From assembly GCF_001997345.1 (NCBI RefSeq), contig NZ_CP019606.1, positions 3,720,001-3,784,000 of the forward strand: DNA of 64,000 bases. Reading direction: 5' to 3'. Shown here one piece after another: positions 53,860 through 62,846 of this stretch (position 1 is the first letter of the stretch; every line of letters starts with the position of its first letter). The notes beneath the pieces are model-generated. The model made no database searches. It saw only the letters and a list, made by a program, of their open reading frames with translations, and was not told the origin of the DNA. Made by a program: the position numbers and the translations under genes. This DNA is from Tessaracoccus aquimaris (lineage in GTDB: Bacteria; Actinomycetota; Actinomycetes; Propionibacteriales; Propionibacteriaceae).

Positions 53860-55434
53860 ATGACCGATCGCTACGAGGCCGTGCCTGCCCCCTGGTTCAC
53901 GTCGGAGTACACGCAGCGCGAGATCGTCCGCAGCGCCATCAACGACCAGGCAGTGATGCTGCGCCAGATGGGCTCCGACGCCGCGAAGATGCGCGAGCAA
54001 CTCCAGAACCTGTCTGGCAACGTCGAGCAGCGACTCGACTCGCTGACGAGGTCCTTCTACTCCTTCGTCGAACTCGACTCGATCCGGCAACTACTCGCCG
54101 CGTTCCCCATGAACGAGCAGGCCCGCCGCTTCGCGCTGACCGACCTCGCCCTGCTGCGGGACGGCACCCGACCCGAGCAGCGCCCCGACATCGACGGCTA
54201 CTGGCTGCCACCCGCCATCGCCGCGCTGCACCCCGGAGGGGCCGTCGACCCGGACCTCGCCGCCCGTGCGACCGGACGCGGAGGCGACGCCGCGCTGTTC
54301 CTGACGGTCGCGCGACGACTGCTCGGCGACACCTCCGACCAGAGCCAGGCGGTCGCCGTACTGCTCGACGGCCCGTCGTGGACCCCGAGCCAGCAGGGTC
54401 TGTGGCGCCTGGTCCTCGCTGGTGCCTTCGGCCCCGCGGCCCTGCCACGCGTGATGGCGCGGTTGGCGAAGGTCGTCGAGGAGGCGGGCGTCGACGACTG
54501 GGTCGCCTGGCTGCGCACCCTGGCGGGGAGCAAGGGGTCCGGTGTGGCCGTCCTCGACCGCTATGCCGCCGAACTTGAGGCGGTCGCCGACCAGGGCGAC
54601 GGGCGCGACGACGCCTGGCAGGTGACCCTCGAACCGGTCGCCACTGGTGACGAGGAGGGGTTCGCGCGCACCTCGGTGTCGAGCGCGGACGACCCGGCGA
54701 TGGCGAGGCAGGCCGTCGAGGCGGGGCTGGCGGAACTTGCCCGTGCCGTCATCGCCGACGGCGACCAGGGTGAGCGCGACCTGCTCGACCGGGCGGAGGC
54801 GCTGCGCAGGGAGATCTCACGCGAGGAGGCGCCCAGCGACGAGCCCGCGGCGCCGATGGATCGGCCCACCGTCGACTGCCTGCGCGACACGCTCGTCGAC
54901 GAGACGCTCAGCAGGCGGGACCGCCGCGAGGTGTTGCGCCCGGTCGCCCGGGTGCTCGACCCGTGGGTCGTGGAGCAGGCAGACCCGACCCTGATCGAGG
55001 AGCCTCAGGCGATGCTGTCGGGCGGTCGGGTCGCCGTGACGCGGGAGGGGGCCGACGATGCCGCCATGCGGGCCGAGTTCAGGCGGATCGGCAGGGAGGC
55101 GGAGGCCGAGGTGGAGCGGACCAGGAACGGTCGCCCGGCGCTGATCGCGGGCGGGGCGCTCGCCGCGCTCAGCATCGTCCTGATGTTCTTCGCGCCCGGC
55201 TTCGTGGTGCTGCTGTTCGTCTCGCTGGGGATCGGATTCTGGGGCTACTCGCAGATGTCGACGGGGAAGCGGGCCGTGCAGGACGGTGAGAAGGACGTCG
55301 AGAAGTTGCGATCCGCCGCCGACTCCACGGCGCTCAGGCTGGCCTCCGAGTATGAGGGCAAGAGCGTTGCCCGCCAGGAACTGGTCGAGGCGGCCGAACG
55401 CGCCAAGGCCGCCGCGCGGGCACTGGCGGCCTGA
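53860..55434 (+). CDS. Hypothetical protein with two C-terminal membrane helices, 524 residues
   Basis: I do not recognise a family. The N-terminal 75 residues (RQMGSDAAKMREQLQNLSGN then VEQRLDSLTRSF) look like a coiled coil. The middle is helical, with no enzyme motif. Near residues 420-460 two hydrophobic segments (PALIAGGALAALSIVLMFF; FVVLLFVSLGIGFWGY) form a hairpin, followed by a second charged helix. The arrangement suggests a membrane-attached scaffold. CAGACT lies seven bases before the ATG (leaderless). Confidence 0.75.
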   Translation: MTDRYEAVPAPWFTSEYTQREIVRSAINDQAVMLRQMGSDAAKMREQLQNLSGNVEQRLDSLTRSFYSFVELDSIRQLLAAFPMNEQARRFALTDLALLRDGTRPEQRPDIDGYWLPPAIAALHPGGAVDPDLAARATGRGGDAALFLTVARRLLGDTSDQSQAVAVLLDGPSWTPSQQGLWRLVLAGAFGPAALPRVMARLAKVVEEAGVDDWVAWLRTLAGSKGSGVAVLDRYAAELEAVADQGDGRDDAWQVTLEPVATGDEEGFARTSVSSADDPAMARQAVEAGLAELARAVIADGDQGERDLLDRAEALRREISREEAPSDEPAAPMDRPTVDCLRDTLVDETLSRRDRREVLRPVARVLDPWVVEQADPTLIEEPQAMLSGGRVAVTREGADDAAMRAEFRRIGREAEAEVERTRNGRPALIAGGALAALSIVLMFFAPGFVVLLFVSLGIGFWGYSQMSTGKRAVQDGEKDVEKLRSAADSTALRLASEYEGKSVARQELVEAAERAKAAARALAA

Positions 55435-55443
55435 CGCGCCCGC

Positions 55444-56403
55444 TCAGCCCTTCGACTCCTTCGCGGCGGCGTCGAGGGCGTCGCGCTGGTCGGAGACGCG
55501 GTCCTCCACCCTGCTGAACAGGAACGACGCCACGGTGCCGACGACCAACAGCGCGACGGCGAACCCGACAGCACCCCCAAGGGAGAGCCCCGACGCAGCC
55601 AACCCCGCCTCGCTGAAGGCAGGGAAGACGACGGTCGGGAAGATCGCGACGGAGGACCCGATGACCATGCCGAGGATCAGGTGGTACATCTGCGAGTGGT
55701 ACTTGCGGAATGCCCACTCTGCGACCTTCGCGAGCAGCAGCACGCACACGATCAGGCCGAGCGCGAGCGGGATGACCACGCCCATGTCGAAGTTCTTGAT
55801 GCCGGTCGCCATCTTGTCGTACAGCCCGAAGTAGATCAGGAAGTTCGACGGGCTGAGGCCGGGAACGATCAGGCCGAGGCCGATCAGCGCGCCGGAACCG
55901 AACCAGACCGGGATGCTCGGCTCGACGGCCAGCCAGGTGCTCTCGCCGCCCAGGTACATCAACGCGAAGATCGCGACGGCCGCGATGCCCATGATGACCC
56001 AGTCGAGCGTCCTCCTGCCGTGCTTACCCGCCTGCCTGAACAGCGACGGGAAGGTGCCGATCACGAAGCCGATGAACAGGCAGATGAACTGCGCCGCGTA
56101 CCTGCCGAACGCGGCCTCGACCACCACGGAGAACAGCACGATGCCAGCGCCGACGCCGATCCCGACCGGGATGAAGAACAGCACGTTCTTGACGAAGTTG
56201 CGCCGCAGGTTCGCCAGGAATCGGATGAGCGGGTCGTACAGCTTGAAGATGACCGCAAGCACGCCGCCGGACAGGCCGGGCAGGATCGCACCGACGCCGA
56301 CGGCGATGCCCTTCAGGAGGCGCGCGAACCAACTCCCGACGGAGTCGGGACGCGTCACGTCGGTCTCGACGTCTAGGTCCTGCTGAGGGGTGGGCTCGGC
56401 CAT
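55444..56403 (-). CDS. DUF368 membrane protein, probable polyprenyl-phosphate transporter
   Basis: A 319-residue protein with about eight to ten helices and the DUF368 signatures GVGAILPGLSGGVLAVIF and GLGLIVPGLSPSNFLIYFG, which are internal repeats of one another. Some DUF368 proteins return undecaprenyl phosphate across the membrane during cell-wall synthesis. That function is inferred from the family. A TTG at 56442 would add 13 residues; the ATG at 56403 keeps the usual short N-terminus. Confidence 0.85.
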   Translation of the reverse strand: MAEPTPQQDLDVETDVTRPDSVGSWFARLLKGIAVGVGAILPGLSGGVLAVIFKLYDPLIRFLANLRRNFVKNVLFFIPVGIGVGAGIVLFSVVVEAAFGRYAAQFICLFIGFVIGTFPSLFRQAGKHGRRTLDWVIMGIAAVAIFALMYLGGESTWLAVEPSIPVWFGSGALIGLGLIVPGLSPSNFLIYFGLYDKMATGIKNFDMGVVIPLALGLIVCVLLLAKVAEWAFRKYHSQMYHLILGMVIGSSVAIFPTVVFPAFSEAGLAASGLSLGGAVGFAVALLVVGTVASFLFSRVEDRVSDQRDALDAAAKESKG

Positions 56404-56488
56404 GCGGTGCTCGTCTCGGTCGGGTCGCGGATGTCGGGACAACCCTACGTGACCGTTCCTCCGACCTGAGCATCCCGTGCTCAGCGGC

Positions 56489-57460
56489 TCACCGGGGCAC
56501 CTCCCACACGTCCTCGACGGAGCGGGCGTCGCGGAGACCCGAGGCGTACCCGGCCTCGGCGGCGCGTCTCCGGTTCGCGGGATCGGCGGCGTTCGCGTCG
56601 AAGATGTCGCGCACCTCCGGCGGCGGGACGAGGGTCAGCACCGCGCTGCCCTCGGCGAGCAGTTCGGCCTTCTGGGTTCCCAGGTCCATCCGCCAGGCCG
56701 CAGGCATCCTGCTGCGCCCGCCGAACGGGGCGAGCACGATCACCGCCTCGTGGCCGGAGGCGAGGTCGGCGTTCTCGCTGCGCCGGTATCCGCCGTCCAG
56801 GAAGCGGCGTCCGCCGATCACGTATGGCCCCGTCATCCCGAAGCCGGTGCTTGTGCTCGCGGCCACTGCATCCACCAGGTCGACGCCGCTCTCCTCGTCG
56901 AAGGCGACGGGCTCGCCGGTGTCGGCATCGATCGCGGTGATCAGCACCCGTTGACGGGGCCACGATGTGGCGGGCAGCCGCCTGGCCACGATCTCACGCC
57001 AGCGTCGCTGGTCGTCCGCGTCGCCGTCGGACAGGGAGATGGAGGCCTCGCCAAGCCGTCGACGCATGTCCGACGCGTCGGCGGAGGCGGCAATGATGGC
57101 GTCGGACCAGTCGAGGTAGGTCTGAGCCGCCGCGTGGGGAACGGGCGTCGGCCCGGTCGGGACGGGCCAGTGCTCGTCGAGGATCGCGGCGTGGAGGTCG
57201 GCGGGGGATGGGCCGCCCGTCAGTTGTGCGGCCGCCGTCGCGCCGGCGGAGGTGCCGACGATCAGGTCCGCGGTCCTCAGGTCGACGCCTCCCGCGAAGA
57301 GGCCTGCGACCAGGCCGATCTCCCACGCGTTGCCCGCGGCGCCTCCGCCGCCGAGGACGAGGGCGCGGCGAGCGGGGGCGCCCGGTGGCACGGGCGGGAT
57401 GGTTGAGGGCAGCGGCCAGTTGCCGTCGGGTGTCGTTGGTACTGCTGAGTCGTGGTTCAT
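56489..57460 (-). CDS. Patatin-like phospholipase
   Basis: A 323-residue lipid acyl hydrolase. The oxyanion loop is GGGGAAGNAWEIG near 37, the nucleophile serine in GTSAG near 69, and the aspartate of the dyad in DGGYR near 222. No signal peptide is present. Upstream on the same strand lies a 17-codon open frame with an excellent ribosome-binding site. The family cleaves membrane lipids, and the biological role here is unknown. Confidence 0.88.
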   Translation of the reverse strand: MNHDSAVPTTPDGNWPLPSTIPPVPPGAPARRALVLGGGGAAGNAWEIGLVAGLFAGGVDLRTADLIVGTSAGATAAAQLTGGPSPADLHAAILDEHWPVPTGPTPVPHAAAQTYLDWSDAIIAASADASDMRRRLGEASISLSDGDADDQRRWREIVARRLPATSWPRQRVLITAIDADTGEPVAFDEESGVDLVDAVAASTSTGFGMTGPYVIGGRRFLDGGYRRSENADLASGHEAVIVLAPFGGRSRMPAAWRMDLGTQKAELLAEGSAVLTLVPPPEVRDIFDANAADPANRRRAAEAGYASGLRDARSVEDVWEVPR

Positions 57461-57504
57461 GGGAGTCGCCTTTCGAGTGGGGTCGGCGCTCCGGATGCGG
57501 CCGG

Positions 57505-57558
57505 TCAGCCGCGGAATCGTGAACCGCGGGGAGCGCCCAGTGCGCGGGCTGCTGGCAT
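57505..57558 (-). CDS. Possible 17-residue leader peptide upstream of the patatin gene
   Basis: MPAARALGAPRGSRFRG is preceded by GGAGGTGA at ideal spacing, the best ribosome-binding site in this neighbourhood, and by a TATCTT -10-like box. It ends 44 bases before the patatin start. Two CCGCGG palindromes at 57509-57514 and 57524-57529 lie within it and could form alternative structures. A regulatory leader is inferred; no family is known. Confidence 0.35.
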   Translation of the reverse strand: MPAARALGAPRGSRFRG

Positions 57559-57856
57559 GGGGCTCACCTCCTTCTCCAAGCTCACGAAATCGTGCCAAAG
57601 ATACACCCGCGCGACGCCTCCGCCAATGGTCGTCGGCGTCCGCGACCGGCCGCGCCGCACCGAGGTCGACCGGCGCGAGGTCGGGAGACGCTGCGCGCCG
57701 GCTGCTGGGGCTCCCCTCTGGGGGGCCTTGCCAAGCCCGGCGTGCTGTGGAAACATTTCCGCCATGATGATCAACCGCCTGTGACCTCAGCGCGCGTCGC
57801 CCAATCGTGGTGACCCCGTCGTCCAAGCACGCCCAGAAACTCTCCAGGAACTCATC

Positions 57857-58930
57857 ATGCCCATCACCATCTCTGAAATCTCGCTGCCCGAGCGCGCGGA
57901 CGACCCCGTGTGGGTCGCGCGCGGCGACCTCGTCCGGGCCTACAACCACGAACTCATCGGCACCGCCGAGTGGGACGTCGACGACGAGTCGTCGCTGTCG
58001 CTCGCCAAGTCGAACACCACCGACAGGGTCCGACGGATCCTCGCCTTCGACGGCGACACGGTGATCGGGTTCGCCAACCTCTACGTCAACGAGCGCGACT
58101 CGCCTGACATGGGCAACGTGCTCGTCTTCGTCGATGAGGGCTTCCGCGGCCGCGGGGTCGGCACGGCGCTGCTCGCCCGCCTCGACGACTTCGCCGCCGA
58201 GGCGGGACTCAAGCGACTCACCTCCTGGGTGATGGCTCCCATCGCGGGCGACGAACCGGTCGCGGTGCCGACCACGGGAATCGGTCGGGCGCCGGCGAAC
58301 TTCTCGGGCATCCGGTTCTCGCTCAACAACGGCTTCGCCATGGAGCAGATCGAACGGGTCAGCCGCTACGACTTCGCCGCACCGCTCGTCGCCCCGGAGG
58401 AGGCCCTCGCCGAGGCGGAGGCCGCGGCCGGTGACCAGTACGAACTGATCGCCTGGGAGGGGGTCGCCGACGACGACATCATCGGTGGGCTCGTCGTCCT
58501 GAAGGAGCGGATGGACACGGACCCGCCGAGCGGCGGAATGGACGTCATCGAGTCGACCTGGGACGTCGCCCGGTTGCGGGAGATCGAGGACCGTTTTCTG
58601 CCGCGCAACCGGATCTGGCGCACCGTCGTGAGGCACCGGCACAGCGGGGAGATCGTCGCGCTGAGCGAACTGTTCCGCGACAGGATCAACCCTGACGCGC
58701 TGGTGGACCAGTGGGACACGATCGTGCTTCCCGAGCATCGGGGCCACCGGCTCGGGATGCTCGTCAAGGCCGCCAACCTGCTCCAGGTGCGCGACGCGGA
58801 CCCTGGCGCGAAGGCGGTCGTGACGTGGAATGCGGAGGAGAACCGCTTCATGCTCGGCGTCAACGAGGCCTTGGGCTTCCGTCCGATCCTGATCGAGGCG
58901 GCGATGCAGAAGCGGCTCGTCGCTGGCTGA
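57857..58930 (+). CDS. Double GNAT-domain N-acetyltransferase
   Basis: A 357-residue protein with two GCN5-related acetyltransferase domains. The first (about 1-170) has the acetyl-CoA loop EGFRGRGVGTALL. The second (about 190-357) has LPEHRGHRLGMLVKAANL and closes with NEALGFRPI. Tandem GNAT architecture resembles MshD of mycothiol synthesis, but the sequence is closer to general tandem GNATs, so acetylation of cysteinyl-GlcN-inositol is only one possibility. AGGAA precedes the ATG. Confidence 0.82.
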   Translation: MPITISEISLPERADDPVWVARGDLVRAYNHELIGTAEWDVDDESSLSLAKSNTTDRVRRILAFDGDTVIGFANLYVNERDSPDMGNVLVFVDEGFRGRGVGTALLARLDDFAAEAGLKRLTSWVMAPIAGDEPVAVPTTGIGRAPANFSGIRFSLNNGFAMEQIERVSRYDFAAPLVAPEEALAEAEAAAGDQYELIAWEGVADDDIIGGLVVLKERMDTDPPSGGMDVIESTWDVARLREIEDRFLPRNRIWRTVVRHRHSGEIVALSELFRDRINPDALVDQWDTIVLPEHRGHRLGMLVKAANLLQVRDADPGAKAVVTWNAEENRFMLGVNEALGFRPILIEAAMQKRLVAG

Positions 58931-59460
58931 GCCATGTCGGGCGCGGACAGGTCGGCATTGGTGAAGACCCGTGACGAATGCTGGTTGAGCCATGGCAGGC
59001 GCGGAGCGGTTGGCATCGGTCGAAACCTCGTGAGGTTGGCAGGTCCCCCGTTCCCCGAGCTTGTCGAGGGGTCCGATTGTGGTCGGGTGCTGGTTGAGCC
59101 ATGACAGGCGCGGAGCGGCTGGCATCGGTCGAAACCTGGTGAGGTTGGCAGGTACCCCGTTCCCCGAGCTTGTCGAGGGGTCCGATTGTGGTCGGGTGTG
59201 CTTGTCGGTGCGGGTTGGTTTCGACGCGCGTTGCGGCGCTTCGCGCCTTGGCGCGGCTCAACCCACGGTCGGCGGGCGTTGCGGCGCTTCGCGCCTTGGC
59301 GCGGCTCAACCCACGGTCGGCGGGCGTTGCGGCGCTTCGCGCCTTGGCGCGGCTCAACCCACGGTCGGCGGTCGTTGCGGCGCTGCGCGCTTGGCGCGGC
59401 TCAACCCGCGGTCGGCCGCGCCCCGCGCACTCGCGCGGCTCGGCCGATTGCTTTGCCGCA
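58931..59460. repeat. Dispersed intergenic repeat patch with 48-bp tandem repeat, copy 3
   Basis: This gap of over 500 bases carries two near-identical GAGCCATGGCAGG/GAGCCATGACAGG ... GGTCGAAACC units. Each is followed by a CCCCGAGCTTGTCGAGGGG-type segment, as in the patch at 1546-1840, and then comes the reverse form GGTTTCGAC. From 59229, a 48-base unit is repeated three times exactly (59229-59276, 59277-59324, 59325-59372), with a fourth diverged copy. Open frames through it are low-complexity artefacts. Confidence 0.8.
59229..59372. repeat. 48-bp tandem repeat, three exact units
   Basis: Each unit runs from CGTTGCGGCGCTTCGC to CACGGTCGGCGGG and contains CGGCTCAACCC, the right arm of the dispersed repeat. 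Units abut with no spacers, so this is not a CRISPR array. Confidence 0.85.
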
Positions 59461-59549
59461 TTGACCTCTGGCAAGGGGTGACGGTCGCTATGGTGGCGTT
59501 GTCGCCCAGGTCTGTGCGACCTCGACAGAGCATGGCCCGGGAGGCGTCC

Positions 59550-59954
59550 GTGAGTGAGCCCAGTTACCGCCACTCGATCAAGAGGCGGTTCGCCGTCCTG
59601 TTCTCGCCCCTGCGCCTCGTGCTGTGGATCGCGGCCCTCTGTTGGTGCGCGGTGCTCAACCTCGCCCTCTACATTCCCGACCCCGAGGGCATGGCATGGG
59701 CAGGGCCGGTCTCGATCGTGCCCGTCTACGCGCTGCTGGCTTGGACCCTGGTCACCGACGCCCGGCACCGGCGCGCCGAGCGCCAGGCCGACCGCGCTCG
59801 TCTCGACTGGGGCCCCCGGCTGGGCCGGGGTACTGAACTTCACCACCTCAAGCCGGGTCGCCGAATCCGGGCCGACGGGCCCGGGAAGCGGGCGCGCGAG
59901 AGTCTGAGGCGCCCCCGGGAAAGACTCGCGATCCTGCTCGCGGTGCACCTCTGA
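59550..59954 (+). CDS. Small basic membrane protein
   Basis: A 134-residue protein. A short N-terminus leads to two membrane helices (LVLWIAALCWCAVLNLALYI; VSIVPVYALLAWTLV), and the rest is a strongly basic cytoplasmic tail (RHRRAERQADRARL; GKRARESLRRPRERL). No family is recognised. GTG at 59550 is chosen because GGGAGG lies six bases before it; an ATG at 59532 is possible. Confidence 0.65.
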   Translation: MSEPSYRHSIKRRFAVLFSPLRLVLWIAALCWCAVLNLALYIPDPEGMAWAGPVSIVPVYALLAWTLVTDARHRRAERQADRARLDWGPRLGRGTELHHLKPGRRIRADGPGKRARESLRRPRERLAILLAVHL

Positions 59955-60009
59955 CTGGGCAGAATGGGGCCGTGACGACCCAGACCACCATCTCTGACGG
60001 AGCCGCCGC

Positions 60010-61302
60010 ATGAGCCGTTGGAGCGAGGAGCAGGTGCTGGCGACCGCGCCCGATGCGAGCTCGATCGCCGCAGGCAAGAAGCTGGCGGTGCCTGGCCCGT
60101 GGTCGGAGACCGGAGCCAACGAGACCCTCGTCTGGGGCAAGTGTCAGGGGTCGGGGAAGACGCCCTACCAGACCAGCGTCGACCTGGTCGCACCCGCCTA
60201 CCGCTGCTCCTGCCCGAGCCGGAAGTTCCCGTGCAAGCACGCCATCGCGCTCCTGCTGCTCTGGGCCCGCGGAGTGGTCGGCGACGATGCGGCGATGGCC
60301 GACTTCGCGAAGGAGTGGGCCGAACAGCGCACCGAGAAGGCCGAGGCGAAGGCCAAGAAGGCAGAGGCCCCCGTCGACCCGGAGGCGCAGGCCAAGCGGC
60401 TCGCCGAGCGCCTCGCCAAGATGGACGCCGGCGTGGACGACTTCACCCTCTGGCTTGCCGACCTCGCCCGCGGCGGGTTCGCCGCAGCCAGAAGCCAGCC
60501 GTACTCCTACTGGGACCGCGCCGCTGCCCGACTCGTAGACGCGCAGTTGCCTGGCCTCGCCGATCGGGTCCGCAGCCTCGGCGAGCAGGCCCTCAGCCGC
60601 AACGACTGGGCCGACCACATGCTTCGTCAGGTGGGCAGGCTTCGTTTGCTGACGCGGGCGTGGACGCGTCGGGACCACCTCTCGGAGGCCGACCAGGCCG
60701 ACCTGCGCGCCACCCTCGGGCTGCCTACCCCCACCGAGCAGGTCCGCGCCGGCCGCAAGCGCACCGCCGTATGGCAGGTGATGGGGGCGCACCGCAGCGA
60801 CACCGGCACCCTGCAACAGCAGCGCACCTGGCTCAGGGCCGACGACGGCGAGATGGGGCTGCTGCTCGAGACGGCGGGCCCCGGTCAGGCACTCGGGGTG
60901 CCGCAACTCTCGGGTGCCCGACTCACGGCGACCCTCGCGTTCTACCCGGGTAACGCGCCGCAGCGGGTCCTGTTCGTGGACCAGCCCGAGGCAGGCGCGC
61001 CAGCCGAGAGCATCGGCAATGGCGTCAGCATCGCGCAGGCGATCGGGGACGCCGCCGCCGCGCTTGCAGTGGCCCCGTGGCGCACGCGCCATCCCGTCAG
61101 CCTGACCGACATCAGGCTGCAGGCCGACCCGCCCGCGGCCCTCGACGCCGACGGCACGGGCGTCCTCCTGGGCGACGACGTCGACATTCACCTGCTGATG
61201 GCGATCACCGGTGGGCACCCGTTCGACGTCTTCGGGGAACTCGAGGACGCCCGACTGCGGATCCTCGCCATCGCATCGGCTGGGGCGGTGGTCGCCTCAT
61301 GA
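60010..61302 (+). CDS. SWIM zinc-finger protein, first gene of the MoxR/DUF5691/DUF5682 operon
   Basis: A 430-residue protein. The SWIM motif CxCx(n)CxH is CSCPSRKFPCKH near residues 65-77, a zinc-binding fold that contacts DNA or proteins. A charged coiled-coil-like stretch (about 98-135) and a large region of unknown fold follow (GEMGLLLETAGPG; ATLAFYPGNAPQRVLFV). It opens an operon with overlapping genes: its stop overlaps the DUF5691 start (ATGA). Such SWIM proteins recur beside DUF5691 and MoxR ATPases in actinobacteria, function unknown. GGAG lies eight bases before the ATG. Confidence 0.85.
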   Translation: MSRWSEEQVLATAPDASSIAAGKKLAVPGPWSETGANETLVWGKCQGSGKTPYQTSVDLVAPAYRCSCPSRKFPCKHAIALLLLWARGVVGDDAAMADFAKEWAEQRTEKAEAKAKKAEAPVDPEAQAKRLAERLAKMDAGVDDFTLWLADLARGGFAAARSQPYSYWDRAAARLVDAQLPGLADRVRSLGEQALSRNDWADHMLRQVGRLRLLTRAWTRRDHLSEADQADLRATLGLPTPTEQVRAGRKRTAVWQVMGAHRSDTGTLQQQRTWLRADDGEMGLLLETAGPGQALGVPQLSGARLTATLAFYPGNAPQRVLFVDQPEAGAPAESIGNGVSIAQAIGDAAAALAVAPWRTRHPVSLTDIRLQADPPAALDADGTGVLLGDDVDIHLLMAITGGHPFDVFGELEDARLRILAIASAGAVVAS

Positions 61303-62846
61303 CCGACCTGAACCCGTCGGAGGTGGTGGCCTGGGCGAGCGCGCTGCGCACGGCCGCGCTCGTCGGCACGGGTCGGCGGGCTTCCGCGGGCGCCCCAAGC
61401 GGGTTCGGGACGCCTCCAGAGGACGGCGAGACATTCCTCGATCAGGCTGCGCTGTTCGACGTCATGAGTCGCGCCGGGGCGCGCCCGGTCGCGTGCGTGG
61501 CAACGACGCAGGCACCACCCGAGACACGCGCGTATCCACCGGCTGAGGCATCCCGGGTGCTCTCGCTGATCCTGCGCCAACCGCCGCTCAAGGGCGAACT
61601 GCGCGACGAGCTGATCCTCACCTGGCTGCGGGTCTGCGGAGCTCACAACCTCGTCGTGCGACCGGAGGCCCTTCCCGAGCTCTTCGAGTTCGCCCGGCCA
61701 AAGGTCAAGGCGCGCCAGTTGCTGAGTGACTGTTGGGGCGAGCGAGGCCGCTGGTTCGCGGCGAACTTCGACCCGAAGCTCCTCAAGGTGACGGTAGACA
61801 GCGACGAGGCGCTCGGCGACACCGTCGCGCCAGGGCAGATCGACGACCTGGTCCGCGAGTGGCCAACCCTCGACACGCCCGCCGCCGCGATCCAACTTCG
61901 CCGCCTCCGCGCGACCGACCCGGACCGGGGCCGCGAGTTGCTGAGCGCACACTGGTCGAAGCTGCCCGCCAAGGCCCGCGCCGAGCACTTGGAGACGCTC
62001 GCGGCAACCCTCTCGCTCGGCGACGAGGACCTGCTCGAGTCGGCGCTCGAAGACCGCGCGAAGTCCGTCCGCGAGGTCGCCGTCGCGATGCTGGCGGGTC
62101 TCGGCGGATCCCGATTCAGGGCACGGATGGGGGAGCGCCTCGCCCCTTTGATCACCGTCGAGAAGAAGCTGCTCCGGCCGACCCGGATCCGGCTCGCGCT
62201 ACCCCAGGGAGTCGACGAGGCCGGCACCCGTGACGGGCTCCCGGCGCCCGACCCGTCCGACGCCAACCAGCCGACGGCGTGGCTCGGCGCCATGATCGAG
62301 GCCGCCCCGCTCGACGTGTGGGTCAAGGCCTCCGGGCTGAAGCCGCGCGACATCGTCGAAGCGTTCGACTCGAACAGCTCCGACGCGCACCATTTCTCCG
62401 AGGCCATCGCGAACTCGGGCGACGCCGAGTGGGCCGACGCGATCGCCCCGACCACGACCAATCCGCGCGTCGTCGCCGTCATGTCGCCCGCCAAGCGCGA
62501 GGGCTGGCTGCTCGAGCACTCGGCCAAGACCTCCGAGAGCCCCCACCTTTTCGTCAGCGCGATCAAGGCGACCCCGCAGCCCTGGTCCCGTGAGGTCTCC
62601 GAGGCGATCGTGAGGCGGTTGGGCGGCGCGGAGGACGGCGACTACTTCCTCTACGCGTTCGACGCCCACCTGATCGCCGGGCTCGGCCCCCAGAGCCTTG
62701 CGCAGGCGAGGGAACTGCTAGCCCGGCCCGTCAAGGACCCGGACAAGCTCGCGCAGGCGCGCGCCAAGTTGCTGACGATCATGCAGTTCCAGACCTTCAA
62801 CCAGACCATCCGCGACGCATTCGCGTCAGCCGAGGAGGCACAGTGA
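61299..62846 (+). CDS. DUF5691 family protein
   Basis: A 515-residue, mostly helical protein without a known fold. Family-like features are the N-terminal AALVGTGRR segment, a region resembling HEAT-type helices (KSVREVAVAMLAGLGG SRF; about 245-275) and the conserved WLGAMIEAAPLDVW. There is no signal peptide or catalytic motif. It sits between a SWIM protein and a MoxR ATPase, overlapping both by four bases, which indicates coupled translation and probably a shared complex. Confidence 0.82.
   Translation: MTDLNPSEVVAWASALRTAALVGTGRRASAGAPSGFGTPPEDGETFLDQAALFDVMSRAGARPVACVATTQAPPETRAYPPAEASRVLSLILRQPPLKGELRDELILTWLRVCGAHNLVVRPEALPELFEFARPKVKARQLLSDCWGERGRWFAANFDPKLLKVTVDSDEALGDTVAPGQIDDLVREWPTLDTPAAAIQLRRLRATDPDRGRELLSAHWSKLPAKARAEHLETLAATLSLGDEDLLESALEDRAKSVREVAVAMLAGLGGSRFRARMGERLAPLITVEKKLLRPTRIRLALPQGVDEAGTRDGLPAPDPSDANQPTAWLGAMIEAAPLDVWVKASGLKPRDIVEAFDSNSSDAHHFSEAIANSGDAEWADAIAPTTTNPRVVAVMSPAKREGWLLEHSAKTSESPHLFVSAIKATPQPWSREVSEAIVRRLGGAEDGDYFLYAFDAHLIAGLGPQSLAQARELLARPVKDPDKLAQARAKLLTIMQFQTFNQTIRDAFASAEEAQ

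Noticed and set aside
56404..56442. TTG start adding 13 residues to the DUF368 protein
   Set aside because: The extra residues (Arg/Asp/His-rich) are unlike the family, and the TTG overlaps a TAGGGT box.
59229..59420. Regular repeats resembling a CRISPR array
   Set aside because: The units abut directly with no unique spacers, and no cas genes are present.
59061..59480. Open frames with repeated CGASRLGAAQPTVGG peptides
   Set aside because: They are translations of the 48-bp tandem DNA repeat. All frames are open because the unit is a multiple of three and GC-rich.
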